NCBI GenBank assembly: GCA_021732565.1
Contig: JAKFUT010000306.1
Location: 1-37,342 of the forward strand
Direction: 5' to 3'
Origin: Candidatus Obscuribacterales bacterium
Lineage (GTDB): Bacteria; Cyanobacteriota; Vampirovibrionia; Obscuribacterales; Obscuribacteraceae
Length of the DNA stretch: 37,342 bases
A model generated the notes under the pieces. It saw only the letters and a list, made by a program, of their open reading frames with translations, searched no databases and was not told where the DNA came from. Made by a program: the position numbers and the translations under genes. Shown in pieces: positions 18,220 through 25,928 of the stretch. How positions within the stretch are numbered: the stretch's first letter is position 1; each line of letters begins with the position of its first letter.

Positions 18220-19434
18220 TCAGTGTCCAAGCTGTTTCAACCGTTCTTCCCTCTCTTTCAGCAGCCTTTCTCTATCGAGGCGCTGTCGTTCCACTACTTT
18301 CTGCTGCACTTCCGGGCTCAACTGGTCGAAAAATAAACCCGGTAACTTATACATTGTGCCATTGAGAATCACTTTCTCTTCGCATTGTCCATCACGATTA
18401 AATATCAGCCTTGCGATATGAGCATCAATGGTGCCAGGTCCAACTTCCTTTAGCTTCATGACGGTTTCAGATATGACATCAACGGTCCGACGTCCACCGT
18501 TTGAAGTCGCTAGTTTAATGATGGCATCAAACTCGTATGTGTCATTAGACAATCGGCACAATTGATTGCGTAGACTTACACCGGAGGAAGCTGATTTATT
18601 CGCCTGTAACTCGCCCCCATTCAGTTGAAGGCTGACCGTAGCTCCAGGATGTTTATACCAATCTTTGCAGTTGGGAATCTCTTTGCCTTCAGCCAGATAC
18701 TTCAGCCCCTTTGAAGCGGCCATTAAGTCAACTAGTAGTTTATTCTGCTCAACCATCTGATCTTCTAAATCAATTATTGCTGCTTGGCTGGCATTTTCGC
18801 GCTTGACCTTCGACAATCTATCAGACAGTTTTTCAATATACTCCAACCGCTCTCTCAAAGATAGCTCGATTGGCAGTCGATTGTGTATTCTCTGTTGTTG
18901 AAGAGATTCTAGCTCCGAAAAACAAATAAACTGAAATGGATCCGTATCCGAGCTGATGTTATTGAGCGGGTTGCCGGTGAAAGAAACCGGCCGCATGTAA
19001 GTATGAAGTCTTTGCTGATGCCTATCAATCGGCAAACGCAGATAAGTCTCGGTGCCCGGTCTGATTAGGTGTTTCCTGGCCTCGAGCATATCTGGAGCAA
19101 GACTGTAGACCGAGCCGAATTCGGCACTAATTACCTTGAGTTTACCTTCCCAAACTCCTATCCACCCTTCAGGGCAGGCAGCCAGAGAAGATGCTTCAGA
19201 TCCTGATCCATCTTCAGGCAACGCTGCGATATCGCCAGTTCCAGTTGGAGCAGTGTCCGTCTTGACGCAACTTGCCCTTAATAGAATTCCCCTCGGCAAC
19301 GCTACTTTCTCGAAGGAAACTTCGGCAAGCCTTCCTTTCTCATCGGCTAGTTTCTCATCGGCTAATTTCGGACCGCACGAGGTGAGGGAAAAGCATGACA
19401 CACAAATAGCAACCAATACTTCGAAGCATTTCAT
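18220..19434 (-). CDS. putative lipoprotein with coiled coil, function unknown
   Basis: A protein of 404 residues. The leader MKCFEVLVAICVSCFSLTSC ends in lipobox LTSC, with the lipid-modified Cys at residue 20. Next comes a tandem pentapeptide duplication (KLADEKLADEK), encoded by a 15-bp direct repeat. Residues 35-170 are mixed alpha/beta with a Cys-Pro-Glu-Gly-Trp motif. Residues 190-240 are a charged coiled coil (SLRERLEYIEKLSDRLSKVK). Residues 257-365 are beta-rich, and the last 25 residues form a highly charged helix (RQRLDRERLLKEREERL). I do not recognise a family. It is most likely anchored to a membrane facing the periplasm. Confidence 0.75.
   Translation of the reverse strand: MKCFEVLVAICVSCFSLTSCGPKLADEKLADEKGRLAEVSFEKVALPRGILLRASCVKTDTAPTGTGDIAALPEDGSGSEASSLAACPEGWIGVWEGKLKVISAEFGSVYSLAPDMLEARKHLIRPGTETYLRLPIDRHQQRLHTYMRPVSFTGNPLNNISSDTDPFQFICFSELESLQQQRIHNRLPIELSLRERLEYIEKLSDRLSKVKRENASQAAIIDLEDQMVEQNKLLVDLMAASKGLKYLAEGKEIPNCKDWYKHPGATVSLQLNGGELQANKSASSGVSLRNQLCRLSNDTYEFDAIIKLATSNGGRRTVDVISETVMKLKEVGPGTIDAHIARLIFNRDGQCEEKVILNGTMYKLPGLFFDQLSPEVQQKVVERQRLDRERLLKEREERLKQLGH
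19336..19365. repeat. 15-bp in-frame tandem duplication inside the lipoprotein gene
   Basis: TTTCTCATCGGCTAG (19336-19350) is followed directly by TTTCTCATCGGCTAA (19351-19365), with one mismatch. It encodes the doubled LADEK just after the lipobox. A replication-slippage origin is likely. Confidence 0.85.
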
Positions 19435-19952
19435 GGCTTACTCGCCCTTATACGGATCACTATCATAGTTTGGCAGGTTTCATAAACCTCCGCTTTGCGA
19501 ATTCGTCCAAGTTTTGATGGGCTAACCAAAACCATCATTCCCAAAGACACCTGGCATCTCAAAGTGATTCGTTCTTCGATTCACGGTTTCGGTTGAGAGT
19601 TCCTTCAGAACCAGGCAAATGCAGAACCTAGATTGGATAGGACCTTTCGCACCTTTGCAAAACGCCGGTAAGAAGTTTTTTCAATTCCGCTGCCATTTCG
19701 TAATCGTCTTTTTCTGTAGCCAGATTACTCTTGCCATTGCTCGCACCTTCCGCCGCCGAAGTTCTTCATTATAGCCCCCGGTGATGGGCCAATCGCCACC
19801 AATACACATCAAGTTCCGATTTAACGATTCGTAGAAACCGCATGCACACACTTGAGTTTCAATTGAATTTCAAGATCTTCATCTAGTCTGTTCGAACCAC
19901 TAAAGAGCGAACTCTTTTGTCTGTTGTCTTCAATTAAACAACGAAGGATTAT
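19435..19952. other. long intergenic region with a possible gene remnant and leader structures
   Basis: About 520 bases without a clear gene. On the minus strand, 19628-19765 is open for 45 codons without a start and reads NLATEKDDYEMAAELKKLL, close to the UVR motif pattern (E-x-x-x-DYExAAxLR) of UvrB, UvrC and ClpC. It may be the end of a lost gene. Near the next gene lie a 24-base palindrome and a small AAAGAG-CGAA-CTCTTT hairpin (19902-19917), listed or mentioned separately. Confidence 0.35.
19851..19874. promoter_or_regulatory. 24-base imperfect palindrome, candidate operator
   Basis: CTTGAGTTTC followed by AATTGAATTTCAAG pairs at ten of twelve positions plus one G-T, centred on TTCAATTGAA. 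It lies about 80 bases before the start of the gene at 19953. The length and dyad symmetry fit a dimeric regulator site. The AT-rich sequence lowers its significance. Confidence 0.3.
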
Positions 19953-21602
19953 ATGCGAGGTAATCGAATGAATTCAAATGTATCATCATCTGCTTCTTTC
20001 TCCAACCTTTTTCCTACATTGACGGAATCAGCCGAACCACTTCCAGCAGCTATGGTTCCAGCACTAGCTCTGGAATCTGAGCTGCATTCTCACATAGACG
20101 AAACGACTGCGAGAAAGCTTGCATCACTGACTGACCAGATGGTTGGAACGGAGAAGGCTGAAGAACAGACGGTTCTGGCGAATCAAATCCTGGCACTTCG
20201 TGAAACTGGATTGGCATGTTTATTTCTAGCTCGCAATACTTTGCCGCCGAGGCAAGCCGCAGATCTTTACACACGTGCTGCTGCGATACTGCAGTACGAA
20301 CGAAGGAACGAACAACGGTTTCATTCTGAGCAGAGTTCTACCGGGATAGTGTTCCCCCCGCCGGTGTCCGATGAAGAGTTTTCGCAATACATGGAGGAAT
20401 GCGCGGACTTTTGCTGGGAACATGATTTCAAGGCTGCTGCGGTGAAGATACTGAGCGAGGGGTTTGACGCAGGTCAAGACTATGTAATGGATCTGTTGTG
20501 GCCGGCCGTAACTAAGGCTATTCAAATCGATGCCGATGATTTGGCGGATGAATTGCTGACCGGAGGAGCCTGCGAAACTCAGATGTGGTACGGGTTGCGC
20601 GGTCTGTTGTTGTTCAGGCGGGCGGGAGATTCCCCTGCGGCACGAGGGGCCCTCGCGAGCGGCCGTGTACCTGCGATTTTGTTATCCAGTGAGGTCGATG
20701 ATGACAGTAACGCCGGAGAGAAGACTGAATCTCTGGTTAGCACCCAAGATGCATGGGAATATACGCCGGGCTCGATGGCATGGGCGAAGAAGACATTAAC
20801 GCAACTATTCGCCCGATCCTCCGTCCAGGTTGCAAAAGAAGACTTTGAACTCATGAAGCGAGTGAAACGCTGGGACGACTGTTTCGACTTAGCGCTTAGG
20901 TTTGCGAAGAAAAATGATCTCAAGGAGGCTAAGAGACTAATTCGTGCAGCATTCCGCTCAGCCGAAAAGCTAGGGAGCCAAACTTCTGCCTACCGGCGTA
21001 CGTTTTCAAAGTATGTTGAAATACTGGATGAACTCGGTGCGTCTAAAAGCGATTTGATAAAAGTAGTGCAGCAAGACTATCTGGAGGTGTGGTCCAAGCC
21101 TTGCAGCAAGGATACCTTGGCGTTTGCGCTAGGCAAAGTTGGAGAAAGATTTGTCGAAGTGAACCGCTACAAAGAAGGTCTTAAGGCACTAACGGAGTCA
21201 ACGGATATCTTCGCGGATATGTTGGAAGCTGGAAATGATGCATTTAATTTGCGCGATTATGCAGATGCGCATTTCAACCTTGGAATTTGCTGGGGCGAAC
21301 TGCGACATTATGAGGAAGCATCGCGGCACTTTTGCTTGTGCATCAAACTCGATGTGGAGTACCTGGGCCCCGATCATCCGCACCTCATTCAACCAATCGA
21401 TAGACTTTGGCGATGTCTTCATCATATGGGAGAACACGCCGAAGAAGCGACCGTTAAAGATCGCATGAAAGAGATCGAGCCCGACTCAATTGTGGATGCT
21501 CATACTTCTCATGGTCCGGGTTGTCCGTGGTATGTGCCGCGCTGCCAAACAGCTAAACCGATTCAATGGGAGCAGTTTCTCCGAACGCGCGTTTTGAAAT
21601 AG
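19953..21602 (+). CDS. cytoplasmic TPR-like helical repeat protein
   Basis: A protein of 549 residues. The ATG at 19953 has AAGGA five bases upstream, while the ATG at 19968 has GAGG seven bases upstream, so either may be used. There is no signal peptide. After a Ser-rich N-terminus the protein is almost wholly alpha-helical. The clearest TPR-type pairs are at residues 70-95 (LALRETGLACLFLARNTLP), 305-335 (FDLALRFAKKNDLKEAKRL) and 424-480 (DYADAHFNLGICWGELRHYE, then EASRHFCLCIKLD). The EYLGPDHPHL turn is typical of kinesin-light-chain-like TPRs. The C-terminus has a Cys/His/Trp cluster (HGPGCPWYVPRCQ) that could bind metal. The role is probably protein-protein interaction; the partner is unknown. 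Confidence 0.75.
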   Translation: MRGNRMNSNVSSSASFSNLFPTLTESAEPLPAAMVPALALESELHSHIDETTARKLASLTDQMVGTEKAEEQTVLANQILALRETGLACLFLARNTLPPRQAADLYTRAAAILQYERRNEQRFHSEQSSTGIVFPPPVSDEEFSQYMEECADFCWEHDFKAAAVKILSEGFDAGQDYVMDLLWPAVTKAIQIDADDLADELLTGGACETQMWYGLRGLLLFRRAGDSPAARGALASGRVPAILLSSEVDDDSNAGEKTESLVSTQDAWEYTPGSMAWAKKTLTQLFARSSVQVAKEDFELMKRVKRWDDCFDLALRFAKKNDLKEAKRLIRAAFRSAEKLGSQTSAYRRTFSKYVEILDELGASKSDLIKVVQQDYLEVWSKPCSKDTLAFALGKVGERFVEVNRYKEGLKALTESTDIFADMLEAGNDAFNLRDYADAHFNLGICWGELRHYEEASRHFCLCIKLDVEYLGPDHPHLIQPIDRLWRCLHHMGEHAEEATVKDRMKEIEPDSIVDAHTSHGPGCPWYVPRCQTAKPIQWEQFLRTRVLK

Positions 21603-21898
21603 TCGAAATTTGCTGTCGAACTCCGTTGTGAATTGGACCGGCATCCAAAAGACAGTTGTTCCCGGGGCGAATATAATGGGCCGAATGGTTCCAAAAAATT
21701 CGCCCGTCAGCTCAGCGATGCTTTCTCCACGAACGGCATTACTGTGCTGCTCGGACTTGTTTTGACGAGAGCCAGCGATCGATTGTTGAAGTTTGGGAAA
21801 GAAGAAGAAGAATCACTGTTCAAAGGATTCAAACTGGGAAGATGAGTAATCAGTGTATCGAATCGCTCTTTGTAGCGCAGTGCAAAACATTGCCTGGC
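21603..21898. other. gap between convergent genes
   Basis: About 300 bases. A 70-codon plus-strand frame (21633-21845) starts with TTG, has no ribosome binding site and no recognisable product. I leave it uncalled. No clear terminator hairpin was found. Confidence 0.3.
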
Positions 21899-23194
21899 TC
21901 AGTTCCTCACCAACTTTACTCGAGGGGTCGGCACGGTCCATTGCGTAAAGGAGCCGGTTTTCATACTGTGCTCTTTTCCACCCGGCGCCATTAAATCAGC
22001 CGCGGAGATTCGGATGTTCTTAGAACCGGAACCGAACTGATCGTCGAGCGTCGCCACACCTTTTTCCTTGTCGTAGTCGCGAATGGTTATCACATGCAAA
22101 TTCTTTTGCTCGGGATCCTCACTGTCAATATCCACCACCACAATAATGAGCGGAAATTGTTTCTTGTCCTTCAGACCTGAAAGCTTTGCCATCAGGTCTT
22201 CTTTGTCTTTGATAAAGAGAACGGAATCTCGATTTTTGCTGTCCAGAAATGACTGTGTGTCTGTGGATGCAAGGACCAGTGGGCTGTCTTTCAATTTCTT
22301 GCTGGCCAGACTGTTGTACATCTTTCCGAGACGCGAAACTTCTATTCCAGGGTCCCAAACTGGAACGTCATCGTCTACGTCATATAAGATCTTTCCTTTG
22401 TCAGGTCCTTTCGCGACAATAAAACGCTCTCCACCGTCTCCACTGCCGCTGTGCTCTTTGCTTGGCTTGCATAAACGATAACTCAGCATACCTTTTCCAA
22501 ACCCAATATCACGATCAGACCATTCGCGCTCAATTAATGCAGTTTGGAAGACCTGGCTCGCCAACAATCGTTCGCCGTCTTTCGGCTTATGGTTAGATGA
22601 TTCGAGATCTTTGAGAAACGGCTGGTCTGACAGTTCCAGATTTGAGCCATCATAGTTTTTTATCTTACCTTCCTGAATGGCTTTAGAGATCAATGCTGAT
22701 ACCGCGCTCGGATTTCTGGTCAAGAGAATTTTCTCCAGTGAGGCCACTTCGCAGGTTTGGAAGCGGCCTTGATCGGTCAAGTTTGGACAGGCTGCCAGTT
22801 CCAGTATCTGCTTTGCCACAAGCAACCGATCGGTCTTATTCAATCTCGAGGTGACAGCCTTGTCCGGATTAACCAGACTCTCAATGTCTTTTAGTACAGA
22901 CCTGTATTCAACTTCGCTTATCTGGTGCTGATCACTTTTATCCAGCCTGGCTGTCTTGAATTTGGAGATTGCCTCCCCCATGGCTTTTCTTTCATCTGCA
23001 GATAACCGTTGCAGGATGGATTCCGTCAATTTTTCCGAATCGGCTTCTCCAGCTTTGCTATCAAATGAGCATTTGAACAATTTTGGTAATTCATCGGCGA
23101 AGTCGCAAAAGTCAAAAACTGGCTCTGGGCTCTCTCCTAAATGCTTGGACTCGTTGCTGTCAAAAACTCGGTCATCGTTTCTAAAATCTTGCAT
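21899..23194 (-). CDS. candidate papain-like cysteine peptidase, uncharacterised
   Basis: A protein of 431 residues with no signal peptide. The N-terminal 130 residues are acidic and helical. TDQGRFQTCEVASLEKILL (about 140-158) has Gln142 six residues before Cys148, the spacing of the papain oxyanion-hole Gln and catalytic Cys, and a helix follows the Cys. Much later, NLHVITIRDYD (His367) and VATLDDQFG (Asp384/Asp385) match the His strand and the following Asn/Asp strand of papain-fold enzymes. The usual Trp after Cys is Glu here. This is my reading of a pattern; activity is not shown. The 220-residue gap between Cys and His would be a large insertion. It stands alone, with non-coding DNA on both sides. 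Confidence 0.6.
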   Translation of the reverse strand: MQDFRNDDRVFDSNESKHLGESPEPVFDFCDFADELPKLFKCSFDSKAGEADSEKLTESILQRLSADERKAMGEAISKFKTARLDKSDQHQISEVEYRSVLKDIESLVNPDKAVTSRLNKTDRLLVAKQILELAACPNLTDQGRFQTCEVASLEKILLTRNPSAVSALISKAIQEGKIKNYDGSNLELSDQPFLKDLESSNHKPKDGERLLASQVFQTALIEREWSDRDIGFGKGMLSYRLCKPSKEHSGSGDGGERFIVAKGPDKGKILYDVDDDVPVWDPGIEVSRLGKMYNSLASKKLKDSPLVLASTDTQSFLDSKNRDSVLFIKDKEDLMAKLSGLKDKKQFPLIIVVVDIDSEDPEQKNLHVITIRDYDKEKGVATLDDQFGSGSKNIRISAADLMAPGGKEHSMKTGSFTQWTVPTPRVKLVRN

Positions 23195-23559
23195 CTACTA
23201 AATTTTTCCTTTCAAGCTGTTATCGAAGCAGACTTGATTGCGTGTTTGGGATACTTATTAAAACGCTCCGTTTCGCTCCTCCGTCGCTCATTTCGCTTCC
23301 AATTTCCTTACCGAACCGAGGTTCACAGCTTGCCCTTGCTTGATTTGCATTGTAGCGCAACCAAAGCCCTCAATGTGGTTTCAACAATTGCTTTATACAG
23401 TGATTGTGGGTTGAGAGGAATTCACATGCCACCAGATCGCTTGAAAGTACCATCTTGTGTTGTACACAAAGGCGCGCTTATGGCATCCATTTATGAGCAG
23501 TCCGGATTACCAGAGGAGACTTCAGATCGCGATACGGGTTTTACCCTCGATCTCCGATT
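23195..23559. other. non-coding stretch upstream of the papain-like gene
   Basis: About 365 bases. A plus-strand frame of 175 codons (23141-23668) crosses it, but it is antisense to both the peptidase start and the giant-gene remnant, and has no ribosome binding site. The region probably contains the peptidase promoter and eroded sequence downstream of the remnant. Confidence 0.35.
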
Positions 23560-23690
23560 GATTGGTGAGTCATGGCGCAGGAGCAGATCTCATATACGCA
23601 GGCGAGCATCCAAAGACTCCTGCTTTCTTGCCAAAACGCGAGAATCCTGCTCTCTTTTGCACGGCTAAGCACAATTATTTCAGTGCCGGC
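23560..23690 (-). pseudogene. frameshifted fragment of the giant FecR-module gene
   Basis: At DNA level this matches the giant gene around 26525-26650. Both contain AGCAGATCTCATATACGC (plus strand), TTTGCACGGCTAAGC and TTATTTCAGTGCCGG. Translated on the minus strand it reads GTEIIVLSRAKESRILA, then after a one-base shift FGKKAGVFGCSPAYMRSAPAP and a stop. The giant protein has GTEINELSRANESTILAGF followed by VSKKAGVFGGSSAYMRSALQ. Only about 45 codons survive, from just before the FecR-like module. Its start overlaps the last codons and stop of the TonB-C-like gene ending at 23675, in another frame. Confidence 0.8.
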
Positions 23691-24343
23691 ACTGCATCCT
23701 TTTTGACGGTTTCGAAATCGCGCTTGGACCACGAGTAACTGGGGGGGACGTTGCCGGCTAAAATATTGGAGAGGAACGTCACGGACTGGCGTTCAGATTT
23801 AGCGGGGAATGTCAGACCGGGATTCAGGTCAAGGCTGTTCACCGCGCGTAGTATTGTGTTCTCGAATTCAAGACATCCTCTGCGCTTTAAGCACTCGACG
23901 GTGATATGCAAGTCACGTGTCACAGTGATCCTGATTTGCGCGCGTCCTTTGTACTGATTAATTGCGTACCACCGCTGCCAGAACACCGCTGAAAACTGAT
24001 GATGCCAGCGTTCCCATGCTAGAACCATTTCTTCGGATTCACGCTCGGGGCCCAACTCAAAAGAGTCAGGTTGAAAGTCGTCGAGGCTACCCTTCAGTGA
24101 TGCAGTTTTTTGCGGTTTCGCCAGATCGCTCTCGTCTTCGGCTTCATCATCGTGAACGGCCCGAGCCAGACGCAGAGGGTTGGCTTTGATATCTTCCTTC
24201 TTGCCGTTAGCCGGTGCAAGCCGGTAGCTTTCTTCTTCAACTCCGCCATGCAACATTTGTGCAGACGCCGGTAGGACGGAACTTGCTTGAAGCAGCACGA
24301 CCACACCTGTTAGATATAGCGAGCTAATGTGCCTGGACCGCAT
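23675..24343 (-). CDS. secreted protein with TonB-C-like C-terminal domain
   Basis: A protein of 222 residues from the ATG at 24343, one base after the stop of the upstream TPR gene; a GTG at 24358 is also in frame but overlaps that gene. Signal peptide: MRSRHISSLYLTGVVVLLQ...SAQ. Residues 30-100 are polar and disordered-looking (DDEAEDESDLAKPQK). Residues 105-201 hold a Trp-rich helix (VLAWERWHHQFSAVFWQRWY), then strands and a helix with TonB-C-like order: GRAQIRITVTRDLHITVE, FENTILRAVNSLDL, GLTFP, QSVTFLSNIL. A Cys pair sits in ECLKRRGCLEF. The final residues (VPALK) and stop come from DNA homologous to the giant gene, so the original C-terminus has probably been replaced. It is likely co-transcribed and co-translated with the TPR protein. 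Confidence 0.7.
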   Translation of the reverse strand: MRSRHISSLYLTGVVVLLQASSVLPASAQMLHGGVEEESYRLAPANGKKEDIKANPLRLARAVHDDEAEDESDLAKPQKTASLKGSLDDFQPDSFELGPERESEEMVLAWERWHHQFSAVFWQRWYAINQYKGRAQIRITVTRDLHITVECLKRRGCLEFENTILRAVNSLDLNPGLTFPAKSERQSVTFLSNILAGNVPPSYSWSKRDFETVKKDAVPALK

Positions 24344-24344
24344 A

Positions 24345-25715
24345 CTAGTACCCCACACCTAACAGCCCCAGTAATCCAGCGGTGAGAGATCCTGCGCGTC
24401 CCACACGCATTCTGGAAGAACGCACATAAGGTGTGGTGGAGTACACTGGATAAGCTCTGGCTGCATTGTTCAGTGCCGACATGGCGGTTATCGAGTCAAG
24501 AATTGCCTGGTCGAACGGATTTACCGAGTATCCCTGATTCGCGTAAGTAGTCGAAGGAGCAAGCGATGCACCCACCGGCAACACCGGTGTAACAGAACCA
24601 ACGGTGGCAACCGAGCCAGCCATGGGCTGCGGCGCTCCCCGATCGGTAAACGGCACAATTGCCCCGGCGTTGTGGTTCGCTGGCGGCTGGGAGTCACCGC
24701 GCATGGTGACTCTGTTCGGCAATTCAGAGGGATCGGAATGCCCCAAACCGCTTGATTCGTTCTGCCTTGTTTGAATCTCTCGATCCAGAACCTGCAGCGC
24801 ATTCTTGTACATCTGCTGTTCCGGTGCAAGGGCGATGGCGCCCTGCAGGTATTGCCTGCTGCGACCGACATTTCCCTTGCCATACCAGGCACGGGACAGT
24901 CCGAATTGTACGCTGGGGTCGGATGGTGCCTTTTGTGCTAGTACTTCCAGCTTGCTGATCGCTCCGGTGTAATCACCCTGCTTTAATGCGGTTACCGCGG
25001 ACTTCGCCATTTCCTGCAACTCGCCGTTAGGAACTGACGCTTGTCGTTTGGAAATTCGTCTCTCGACTGAAGCCAGTGTGTTCCTGATGTCGCTGTCGTC
25101 AGGTGAACTGGCAGCAGCGCTGCGGTAATAATGCAAGGCTGCATCCAAGTCGCCTCTATCTTCTGACATGGTTCCGAGATTATAGTTGGCATCAGTATTC
25201 TTTGAATCCAACGACAGCACTTGCTCGAAAAGACGAGTTGCTTCGGACAGGTCGCCTTTGGAGTGCGCTATCACCGCTTGCTTTAAAAGTTCTTTCGTTC
25301 TGTCGGCTGAATAATCGTTTCCAGAGTTAGACGTGTTAACGATAGTTGCAGTGGCGCGTGAATCTTTTGCCATGGCGGGTGTGCCGGTTCGTTGCGGGTT
25401 AGCCTTCGATAGAACCGGCGTTGACACAGCCGGTGCTGCCGTATTGGCCGTGGATGTTACAGCTGCCGAGGAACCAACCAACATCTGTTGAATTGCCCGC
25501 AACCGCTCCGACATGCTGCCTGTTCGCGAGTTTCCAAACAGGCCTCGTTCCAAAGCGTCCACGCGCGCCGTGACCGGTGAGTTCGGACTGGTCTTGCCCA
25601 CAAGCATTCTTTCGTATTCATCCAACTGAGAGACACAGCTCTGCGCCAGGCAAGGAACTGGAAACGTCATCGCCAGCGCAAGCAAGATGGAAACGGATCT
25701 AATGGGCAAGAGCAT
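24345..25715 (-). CDS. secreted TPR protein
   Basis: A protein of 456 residues from the ATG at 25715; a TTG at 25742 is in frame but would put nine residues before a clean signal peptide, MLLPIRSVSILLALAMTFP...LAQ. Residues 30-80 carry three short repeats, LDEYERMLVGK, VDALERGLFGN and LRAIQQMLVGS. I associate these with exported proteins of Cyanobacteria and their relatives. Residues 143-210 and 235-310 are TPR units (AVIAHSKGDLSEATRLFEQV, ANYNLGTMSEDRGDLDAALH, FGLSRAWYGKGNVGRSRQYL). The last third is Pro/Ala/Ser-rich and ends in a Gly/Leu-rich tail (TAGLLGLLGVGY). The TonB-C-like gene starts one base after the stop, so the two probably act together in the periplasm or at the envelope. Confidence 0.82.
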   Translation of the reverse strand: MLLPIRSVSILLALAMTFPVPCLAQSCVSQLDEYERMLVGKTSPNSPVTARVDALERGLFGNSRTGSMSERLRAIQQMLVGSSAAVTSTANTAAPAVSTPVLSKANPQRTGTPAMAKDSRATATIVNTSNSGNDYSADRTKELLKQAVIAHSKGDLSEATRLFEQVLSLDSKNTDANYNLGTMSEDRGDLDAALHYYRSAAASSPDDSDIRNTLASVERRISKRQASVPNGELQEMAKSAVTALKQGDYTGAISKLEVLAQKAPSDPSVQFGLSRAWYGKGNVGRSRQYLQGAIALAPEQQMYKNALQVLDREIQTRQNESSGLGHSDPSELPNRVTMRGDSQPPANHNAGAIVPFTDRGAPQPMAGSVATVGSVTPVLPVGASLAPSTTYANQGYSVNPFDQAILDSITAMSALNNAARAYPVYSTTPYVRSSRMRVGRAGSLTAGLLGLLGVGY

Positions 25716-25770
25716 AGAACACCCAAGACTTGTGATATCCAACTATCACATGATCGTTCCTCGGCGCAAA

Positions 25771-25784
25771 TGGGAATTCTCCCA
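25771..25784 (-). terminator. small hairpin downstream of the giant gene
   Basis: TGGGA-ATTC-TCCCA is a 5-bp stem with a 4-base loop, about 145 bases after the stop of the giant gene and 56 bases before the TPR start. It is too short for a confident terminator; it could equally be an operator in the TPR gene promoter region. Confidence 0.25.
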
Positions 25785-25928
25785 TATGTTCTGCAGAGAA
25801 CGAAGTGAGACACCATCGGCATAGGGGAACCTCACGTCCCTCTTCCTCCATGCCACACAACCGTCCAAGCGGTCCTCATACGGCGGTCGAGTACTTTCCG
25901 TCTATGAATGTGTTGGTATGCCGGAGTT

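Noticed and set aside
23141..23668. 175-codon plus-strand open frame
   Set aside because: It is antisense to the start of the papain-like gene and to the giant-gene remnant, which has homology on the minus strand.
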